Assembly: GCA_900768135.1 (NCBI GenBank)
Contig: CAAGBT010000030.1
Span: forward strand, 8,343 to 72,342
Direction: 5' to 3'
Source of the DNA: an uncultured Oscillospiraceae bacterium
GTDB taxonomy: Bacteria; Bacillota; Clostridia; Oscillospirales; Oscillospiraceae
DNA: 64,000 bases
The position numbers were made by a program, and so were the translations under genes. The notes below the pieces were generated by a model, which saw only the letters and a program-made list of their open reading frames with translations, was not told the DNA's origin and searched no databases. Numbering within the stretch: position 1 is the first letter of the stretch; each line of letters starts with the position of its first letter. Shown here piece after piece: positions 59,135 to 64,000 of the stretch.

Positions 59135-60064
59135 ATGAAAGCGGCACTGGTCATTATGGCGGCGGGCATGGGTTCGCGCTACGGCGGCAGCAAGCAGGTG
59201 GACGGGATCGGCCCGAACGGCGAGATCCTGATGGAATACTCGATCTTCGACGCGCTGCGCGCAGGCTTTACCAAGGTGGTCTTTATCATCAAGCCCGAAA
59301 TGCGCGAGCTGATGCATACGCTCGTTGGGGACCGCATTGCGCGGCGCGCGGCGGCGGACGGTTCGCCGGTCGAGGTCTGCTACGCCTATCAGGATTTCAC
59401 AAGCGTGCCGGATTTTTACGCGGTACCCGCTTCGCGCGTAAAGCCCTTCGGCACGGTCCATGCGCTGCTGTGCGCAAAGAACTGCGTGAGCGAGCCGTTC
59501 GTCGTCATCAATGCCGACGATTATTACGGCGCGGATGCGTTCCGCACCATTTACGCCGAGCTGGGGAAGCTTGCCGAAAGCGGCGAGGGGACGATGGTCG
59601 GCTACAGCCTGTGCAATACCGTCAGCGAATACGGAACGGTCACGCGCGGCGTGTGCCATGTGGATGGGAACGGAATGCTCGACCGCGTGGTAGAGACGTT
59701 TCACCTGAAGCCCTGCGCCGATGGGAAGATCCGCGATATTCAGGAAAACGGCGACGGCCCGGTCTATGCGCCTGAAACGCCCGTATCCATGAATTTCTGG
59801 GGCTTTACGCCGTGGCTGTTCGGAAAGCTGGAGGATTATTTCCATGCGTTCCTCCGCGCGCTTGCGCCGGATGAGGACAGGGCTGAGTGCCTGCTGCCGA
59901 GCATGATTGGCCAGCTCATCGACCGCGGCGAGCTGCGCGTCTCCGTGCTGCATTCCAACGCGCGCTGGTTCGGCATGACCTACCACGAGGACAGGGAAAT
60001 GGTGCAGCGCGAGCTTCGGAAGTTGCACGACGCAGGCGTTTACCCTGCAACGCTGCGCGAATAG
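59135..60064 (+). CDS. Sugar nucleotidyltransferase-like protein
   Basis: The 309-residue protein has a nucleotidyltransferase core: ALVIMAAGMGSRYGGSKQ (nucleotide-binding loop), VVINADDYYGADAF (metal-binding aspartates) and FHLKPCADG. It resembles the NTP_transferase family that makes NDP-sugars, although no sugar biosynthesis genes adjoin it and the product is unknown. A perfect AAGGAGG precedes the start. It is followed directly by an unusual terminator and the small gene at 60114. Confidence 0.85.
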   Translation: MKAALVIMAAGMGSRYGGSKQVDGIGPNGEILMEYSIFDALRAGFTKVVFIIKPEMRELMHTLVGDRIARRAAADGSPVEVCYAYQDFTSVPDFYAVPASRVKPFGTVHALLCAKNCVSEPFVVINADDYYGADAFRTIYAELGKLAESGEGTMVGYSLCNTVSEYGTVTRGVCHVDGNGMLDRVVETFHLKPCADGKIRDIQENGDGPVYAPETPVSMNFWGFTPWLFGKLEDYFHAFLRALAPDEDRAECLLPSMIGQLIDRGELRVSVLHSNARWFGMTYHEDREMVQRELRKLHDAGVYPATLRE

Positions 60065-60074
60065 AAAAAAACGG

Positions 60075-60113
60075 CTCACCTTCGGGCATACTAAGTCCGG
60101 AGGTGAGTTTTTT
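60075..60113 (+). terminator. Terminator hairpin whose 3' arm is the RBS of the next gene
   Basis: CTCACCTTCGG (60075-60085) pairs with CCGGAGGTGAG (60097-60107), one G-T pair, and is followed by six T. The ATG of the small gene at 60114 comes immediately after the T-run, and GGAGGTGA in the 3' arm is its only ribosome-binding site. Folding would both stop transcription and hide the site. Confidence 0.8.
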
Positions 60114-60353
60114 ATGCGAAGGGATCCAAAGCTGCCGCGCGACCTGACGCCCATGCTCAGGCCGCGCTTCGGCCAGCCCGATGACTGCGCCGATCTCGTC
60201 AACAAGTACGGCACCTATAATATCCAGCCCACATCGGATACGGAAAACCTGTTTCCGCTCATTGCCCCGGGGCTTCCGGAGCAGTGGAAGCGCATGGCCA
60301 TCGGCAAGAACGAGGTGGAGAAGTTCAACGGCGCGGAGCCGCCGCTGCGGTAA
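60114..60353 (+). CDS. Small conserved-looking protein of unknown function
   Basis: The 79-residue protein (MRRDPKLPRDLTPMLRPRFG...) is proline-rich, with no membrane helix, signal peptide or cysteine pair beyond a single cysteine. It has codon use like its neighbours, a near-perfect GGAGGTGA site and a terminator directly after its stop, all of which support a real gene. I do not recognise the family. Its expression may be gated by the hairpin that overlaps its ribosome-binding site. Confidence 0.7.
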   Translation: MRRDPKLPRDLTPMLRPRFGQPDDCADLVNKYGTYNIQPTSDTENLFPLIAPGLPEQWKRMAIGKNEVEKFNGAEPPLR

Positions 60354-60379
60354 AAAGGAGGGCGGTTTGCCCTCCTTTT
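60353..60379 (+). terminator. Terminator after the small gene
   Basis: AAAAGGAGGGC pairs perfectly with GCCCTCCTTTT around GGTTT, starting at the stop codon of the small gene. Confidence 0.88.
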
Positions 60380-60530
60380 CCGCTGAAAACGTCCTGCTTT
60401 TGTGCAGCTTTTTGCAGCGGATTTCTGCGATGGTACAGGTTGAACAAAAAGCAAAGTGACAAAATGGAGAAATTTATTACTGGTATACAAATTGCGGAGC
60501 TGACTGGCACTTGCTTTGTGAACAAAAATG

Positions 60531-60600
60531 TATAAAGTATTTGATAAGAGCATTTGCCTTAAAAACGGCTGTGAGAAAGGGCGTTTTTTGGACACAGCTC
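60531..60600 (+). promoter_or_regulatory. Leader region of yjiH with competing hairpins
   Basis: The AT-rich gap 60380-60624 has a TATAAA box at 60531-60536 but no clear -35. Downstream, AAAAACG (60561-60567) can pair with CGTTTTT (60582-60588), and GGCTGTG (60567-60573) can pair with CACAGCT (60593-60599). The two stems overlap and cannot form together; the first is followed by a T-run. This could be an attenuator. Nothing else is seen in the gap. Confidence 0.35.
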
Positions 60601-60624
60601 ACAAAGAATTAAGGAGGAGAGAGA

Positions 60625-61989
60625 ATGGAAACCAAAAGCAATGCCAAATTAAAGGCTCTGTTTATCATTCCATCTGTCATCGGCGTTATCCTGTTCATGA
60701 TCCCCGTCAAGAACTCGGCGGGCGAATGGACCGTTGTGGTCAAGATCATCGCCGACATCATCGCGGGCGCCATCGGCGGCTTCCTGCCGCTTCTGTGCGT
60801 CATCATCCTGACGATCTCCGCCATCATGGCGCTGATCTCCCTGGCAAAGCCCAAGTTCATCATGGACAGCGACATTATGAGAGAGTGCTTCGCCTGCAAG
60901 CCCATCTGGGTCGTCATTCGTGTGCTTGCGGTCATCTTCGTGTGGCTGACCTACCTCGGCGTGGACGCTGAGGGTACGGGCTTCATCAGCATGATCACCG
61001 GCGGCGGTCAGGGCGGCTTTGTCCTCTATGACCTGCTCACCACGCTCGTCATCATCTTCGTCATCGCGGCGCTGCTGCTACCGCTGCTGCTCGACTTCGG
61101 CCTGCTCGAATTCGTCGGCGCGCTGCTCACCAAGGTCATGCGCCCCCTGTTCAAGGTCCCTGGCCGCGCGGCGGTTGACTGCATCACCTCCTGGATCGGC
61201 GACGGTACGCTCGGCGTCATGCTGACGTGCAACCAGTATGAGGGCGGCTATTACTCTGCCAAGGAGGCCAGCATCATCGCAACGCTGTTCTCCGCCGTTT
61301 CCATCACGTTCACCCTCGTCGTTCTCGATACGGTCGGCATGCTCGATTACTTCGGCATCTACTACCTGATCGTCTGCTTCATCGGTGTCGTCTGCGCGAT
61401 CATCTGCCCGTACCTCTACCCCCTGCGCAAAAAGCCCAATACTTACCTTGTCGAAGGCAAAGCCGCGCCCGACACCCTCCCCGAGGGCTACAAGAGCAAC
61501 GTCGAGTACGGCATGGACCTCGCCATGAAGCGCGTTGCCGAGCACAAGGGCATCGGCGAGTTCTTCAAGAGCGGCGTCAAAAATGCCTGCAGCATGTGGT
61601 TCGGCGTTCTGCCCTCCGTTATGGCCATCGGTACGGTCGCCCTGATCCTTGCGAACTTCACCCCGATCTTCGACTGGCTGGGCCTGCCCTTCCGTCCCCT
61701 GCTCCAGCTGCTGCAGGTCCCCGAGGCGGAAGCCGTTGCCTCCACGATGATCGTCGGCTTCACCGATATGCTTACCCCCGCCGTCCTGATCGCGGAGTGC
61801 ACCAGCGAGATGGCCAGATTCATCGTCGCCGTCGTCTCCGTCACGCAGGTCCTCTACCTCTCTGAGGTCGGCGGTCTGATCCTCGGCTCCAAGCTTCCCC
61901 TCAACATCTGGGAGCTGTTCGTGATCTTCCTTGAGCGCACCATCATCAGCCTTCTCATTGTCTGCCCGATCGCACACCTGATGTTCTGA
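60625..61989 (+). CDS. yjiH: YjiH family membrane protein (nucleoside-recognition/gate domain)
   Basis: The 454-residue protein has about ten to eleven hydrophobic segments and two gate-like domains. The first contains WIGDGTLGVMLTCNQYEGGYYSAKEA and the second STMIVGFTDMLTPAVLIAECTSEMARF, both typical of YjiH. Family members are presumed transporters, found in E. coli beside an isoaspartyl dipeptidase. Here the neighbours are a MocR-type regulator and arcA, so arginine, ornithine or a peptide is a reasonable guess. A perfect AAGGAGGAGA precedes the start; a strong terminator follows. Confidence 0.85.
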   Translation: METKSNAKLKALFIIPSVIGVILFMIPVKNSAGEWTVVVKIIADIIAGAIGGFLPLLCVIILTISAIMALISLAKPKFIMDSDIMRECFACKPIWVVIRVLAVIFVWLTYLGVDAEGTGFISMITGGGQGGFVLYDLLTTLVIIFVIAALLLPLLLDFGLLEFVGALLTKVMRPLFKVPGRAAVDCITSWIGDGTLGVMLTCNQYEGGYYSAKEASIIATLFSAVSITFTLVVLDTVGMLDYFGIYYLIVCFIGVVCAIICPYLYPLRKKPNTYLVEGKAAPDTLPEGYKSNVEYGMDLAMKRVAEHKGIGEFFKSGVKNACSMWFGVLPSVMAIGTVALILANFTPIFDWLGLPFRPLLQLLQVPEAEAVASTMIVGFTDMLTPAVLIAECTSEMARFIVAVVSVTQVLYLSEVGGLILGSKLPLNIWELFVIFLERTIISLLIVCPIAHLMF

Positions 61990-62023
61990 TCGGCAAGCGG
62001 CTGAAAAACACTTGAAAAGCAAT

Positions 62024-62059
62024 AAAAAACCGGAGACGCGCCAGCGTCTCCGGTTTTTT
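62024..62059 (+). terminator. Terminator after yjiH
   Basis: AAAAAACCGGAGACGC and GCGTCTCCGGTTTTTT form a perfect 16-bp stem around a 4-base loop. Confidence 0.92.
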
Positions 62060-62108
62060 GCTGCCGACGAATGGGTTTTTATCCGTTTGGCGCAAATGCA
62101 CAAAAATA

Positions 62109-62140
62109 TCTGTACAAATACAGAATATGTGTGATAAAAT
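62109..62140 (+). promoter_or_regulatory. Promoter and operator dyad of the MocR-type regulator
   Basis: TCTGTA (62109-62114) and TACAGA (62119-62124) form a perfect dyad around CAAA. The dyad overlaps a -35-like TGTACA at 62111-62116, followed after 18 bases by TAAAAT at 62135-62140. A GntR-type repressor bound here would block its own promoter. I see no equally good copy before yjiH or arcA. Confidence 0.55.
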
Positions 62141-62191
62141 GACAGGCGAGAGATTGAGCGCCGCAGTGCGGCGCAAAGGGAGAAGAAACCC

Positions 62192-63685
62192 ATGAATATC
62201 AGGATCGACAAGGCGTCCAAGGTACCCGTTTACCTTCAGATCGCCGATCAGGTCAAGTCGCAGATCATCAGCGGCGCGCTGCCCAGGGCCAGCGCGCTGC
62301 CAAGCGAGCGCGCGCTTGCGCAGATGCTGGAGGTCCACCGCAACACCGTTGTCAAGGCATACGGCGAGCTCAAGAGCGATGCGTGGATCGAATCGCGGCA
62401 GGGCGTGGGCTATGTGGTCGCTGCGGCGGACGGCGCATCCGGAGGAGACGGCCGCAAATGCGCGGAAGCGGACGCTTCGTCCGGCTCCGGGCGGGTCAAC
62501 TGGGTGGGCGAGGTCGCGGACAAGTACCTCGACATGGAAAAGACCTTTGACGATCTGTTTCAGCGCTTTACGGACGAGAGCCACTACTCGCTGGGCAGCG
62601 GCGTGGCCTCGCGCGAGGTTTTTTCCTCCGGGCGCGTTGCGCATGACATTGCCTCGCTTGTAACGGGCAGCGGCCCCTGCCAGTATTTCTTCAGCCCCTA
62701 CAAGGGCGACCGTTTCCTGCGCCAGAAGCTTGTATCCTTTCTCGGCACCAAGGGGATCAGAGCCTCCTCGGGCGAGATCCAGGTCCTGGCGGAGACCAAC
62801 CAGGCGCTGGACTTCATCGTCACGCTCCTTGTCAAGCCCGGCGACAGCGTGGTGATGGAGGAGCCGATCCATCCGGATATGTACCGGGTGATGGAGCTGG
62901 CGGGCGCAAGGATCCTCACCGTTCCCGTCGATGAGGATGGGATGAACTGCGAGGTGCTGGAAAATCTGCTGAAGAATACGCGCCCACGGCTGATTTTCGT
63001 CAATTCCAGCTTCCACGACCCAACGGGTCACATCCTCTCGCTCGAGCGCCGCAAAAGGCTGGTGGAGCTGTCGAACCTTTACCGCGTCCCCATCATCGAG
63101 GAGGACGCCGCCAGCGAGCTTGTCTACGAGGGGGAGAAGCTCCCGCCGCTCAAGGCGTTCGATACGCTGGGCAATGTGATCTACATCTATTCCTTCTCGC
63201 TCACGTTCATTCCGGGGCTGAGCCTTGCGTTTGTGGCAGGCAACCGCGATTTTATCCGCGCGCTGAGCTATCTTGTTTCCGTTCGCCTGATGGCGTCCGA
63301 CTGGATGACTCAGAAGCTGCTGGGGATGTACCTTGACGATGGAAGCTATTACGCCGCGCTCGATACGTTCCGCGCCGGCTACCGCCGCAAGCGCGACCTT
63401 GTGTGCCGCAAGCTGGATGAGCTGCATCCGCTCGGCGTGCGCTATATGCGCCCGCGCGGCGGCGTATATGTCTGGTGCCGCCTGCCCGACGGGGTAGACA
63501 GCAAGCGCTTTATCCACCGCGCTTACAACATGGGCGTTACGCTCATTCCCGGACACGTCTTTTACCCCTTTAAAAACGGCGGGCGCGATCACATCCGCAT
63601 CAACTACTCCTACGAATCGGAGAAGCGGCTGGCCATGGGCATGGACGTATTGCGCAAAGCGCTGGAAGAAGAGCTGGAGGAGTAG
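62192..63685 (+). CDS. MocR/GntR-type regulator with degenerate PLP-binding domain
   Basis: The 497-residue protein has an intact GntR winged helix (residues about 10-78: VPVYLQIADQVKSQIISG, LPSERALAQML, HRNTVVKAYGEL, GVGYVV), a Gly/Ser/Ala linker and a fold type I aminotransferase-like domain (about 130-490). The Schiff-base lysine of MocR proteins (SFSK, lysine 312 in GabR) is leucine 337 in YIYSFSLTFIPGLS. The aspartate and tyrosine of the IEDDYDSE segment are glutamate and alanine (IIEEDAASE). It is unlikely to bind PLP covalently. It lies between yjiH and arcA and may regulate both. Confidence 0.85.
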   Translation: MNIRIDKASKVPVYLQIADQVKSQIISGALPRASALPSERALAQMLEVHRNTVVKAYGELKSDAWIESRQGVGYVVAAADGASGGDGRKCAEADASSGSGRVNWVGEVADKYLDMEKTFDDLFQRFTDESHYSLGSGVASREVFSSGRVAHDIASLVTGSGPCQYFFSPYKGDRFLRQKLVSFLGTKGIRASSGEIQVLAETNQALDFIVTLLVKPGDSVVMEEPIHPDMYRVMELAGARILTVPVDEDGMNCEVLENLLKNTRPRLIFVNSSFHDPTGHILSLERRKRLVELSNLYRVPIIEEDAASELVYEGEKLPPLKAFDTLGNVIYIYSFSLTFIPGLSLAFVAGNRDFIRALSYLVSVRLMASDWMTQKLLGMYLDDGSYYAALDTFRAGYRRKRDLVCRKLDELHPLGVRYMRPRGGVYVWCRLPDGVDSKRFIHRAYNMGVTLIPGHVFYPFKNGGRDHIRINYSYESEKRLAMGMDVLRKALEEELEE

Positions 63686-63717
63686 CTGGCACATGAAATG
63701 CGCATAAGGCTGATACA

Positions 63718-63860
63718 TTACAATGCGCCTGCGAACGAGTATACTTTACCATGGAACTATAAAAAAGCGGCCAAGGGACAGCTGCCGGTTTTCCGCGCAG
63801 CGGCCGCCAACAATACATAGAGGAATGTTCGGGCGGCGCATGAGAGAGCCGCCGGCATTC
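63718..63860 (+). promoter_or_regulatory. Promoter and structured leader of arcA
   Basis: TTACAA (63718-63723) and TATACT (63740-63745) are separated by 16 bases. The leader of about 120 bases forms two strong hairpins. One has GCTGCCGG (63781-63788) closing on CCG-C-GCAGC with a TTTT loop, extended by GCGGCC/GGCCGC at 63767-63807. The other is GAATG...GCGGC with GCCGCC..CATTC at 63823-63860, ending 12 bases before the start codon and next to the ribosome-binding site. Confidence 0.45.
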
Positions 63861-63872
63861 CGGGAAGGAAGC

Positions 63873-64000
63873 ATGACCATGTATCCAGGTATCCATAATT
63901 TTTCCGAGATCGGGAAGCTCAACAAGGTGCTGCTGCACCGCCCCGGCGAGGAGCTTGAGGCGCTGACCCCCGCGACCCTCGGCCGCCTCCTCTTCCACGA
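63873..64000 (+). CDS. arcA: Arginine deiminase, N-terminal fragment
   Basis: The first 42 codons are present; the gene runs off the right edge. NFSEIGKLNKVLLHRPGEEL and EALTPATLGRLLF match the N-terminus of arginine deiminase (IGxLxxVxLHRPGxELxxLTP). The enzyme hydrolyses arginine to citrulline and ammonia, the first step of the ADI pathway that yields ATP through ornithine carbamoyltransferase and carbamate kinase. GGAAGGAAG precedes the start at 63873; an ATG at 63879 is also in frame. Confidence 0.9.
   Translation, partial: MTMYPGIHNFSEIGKLNKVLLHRPGEELEALTPATLGRLLFH

Noticed and set aside
62192..63685. Interpretation of the MocR-type protein as an active aminotransferase
   Set aside because: The catalytic lysine is replaced by leucine and an N-terminal DNA-binding domain is present.
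61955..63718. Minus-strand frame of 587 codons opposite the MocR-type regulator
   Set aside because: Antisense shadow; the plus-strand product has clear GntR and aminotransferase-fold features.
1..64000. CRISPR arrays, insertion sequences, prophage or integrase genes
   Set aside because: No regularly spaced direct repeats, transposase motifs or phage proteins are visible; the gene order is core-like throughout.

Overview
The window is a GC-rich chromosomal segment (strong G/C at third codon positions, alanine-rich proteins) from an anaerobic, spore-forming, low-oxygen Firmicute. I infer a gut Clostridia/Oscillospiraceae-type bacterium. The grounds are sporulation genes (spoIIQ-like, yabP, yabQ, spoIIID, a SpoVB/YabM-type flippase), an rnfCDGEAB operon, a butyrate-pathway-type thiolase at the left edge, a HrcA/CIRCE heat-shock operon, SLH-domain surface proteins and many radical-SAM enzymes. 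Species cannot be fixed from the sequence. There are no insertion sequences, prophage genes, CRISPR arrays or rRNA; the region is core-like and densely packed.

Layout. 1-8.1 kb (minus): thiolase N-terminus, then an operon-like run glmU-like > prs > pth > mfd > PPIase foldase, with the usual Firmicute order. 8.3-13.4 kb (plus): trmL, pgk, tpiA, gpmI and a SpoIIQ-like M23 protein. 13.4-16.1 kb (minus): CDP-alcohol phosphatidyltransferase, iron-type alcohol dehydrogenase, long-form HPF. 16.3-28.6 kb (minus): one long run recJ > relA > dtd > MBL hydrolase > hemZ > punA > SpoVB/YabM > mazG > HU > rqcP > yabP > yabQ > divIC, which matches the Bacillus yabM-yabN-yabO-yabP-yabQ-divIC order. 28.7-30.8 kb: SLH protein and DUF975 membrane protein. 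31.0-36.2 kb (plus): Rnf ferredoxin:NAD+ oxidoreductase. 36.3-42.5 kb (plus): hrcA-grpE-dnaK-dnaJ under CIRCE, then a PHP phosphatase and rpiB. 42.5-49.4 kb: glycoside-hydrolase-like protein, psuK, DUF1846 protein, tRNA-Val, tatD, metG. 49.5-49.7 kb: a cluster of five perfect inverted repeats. 49.7-54.9 kb: dCMP deaminase, zinc-ribbon protein, PflX-like radical SAM, tdk, mutY, a SPASM radical SAM and an MBL hydrolase. 54.9-60.4 kb: SLH-transglutaminase and LCP envelope genes, spoIIID, an AEC transporter, a nucleotidyltransferase and a small unknown protein. 60.6-64 kb (plus): YjiH-family membrane protein, a MocR-type regulator and the start of arcA.

The most unusual features are these. (1) The MocR-family regulator beside yjiH and arcA has lost the PLP-binding lysine and other PLP contacts but keeps an intact DNA-binding domain and sits behind a perfect dyad; it may be a PLP-independent sensor. 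(2) A GlmU homologue keeps its acetyltransferase half while the uridylyltransferase half is shortened and lacks its nucleotide and metal motifs. (3) The yabQ frame runs through the start of divIC after a homopolymer, suggesting a one-base indel. (4) A terminator hairpin has its 3' arm serving as the ribosome-binding site of a small unknown gene. (5) A dense cluster of palindromes lies between metG and the dCMP deaminase gene. (6) A divergent transcript without an ORF may lie upstream of hpf.

Start sites were chosen from Shine-Dalgarno spacing and family N-termini; promoter calls are by-eye matches to -35/-10 hexamers.
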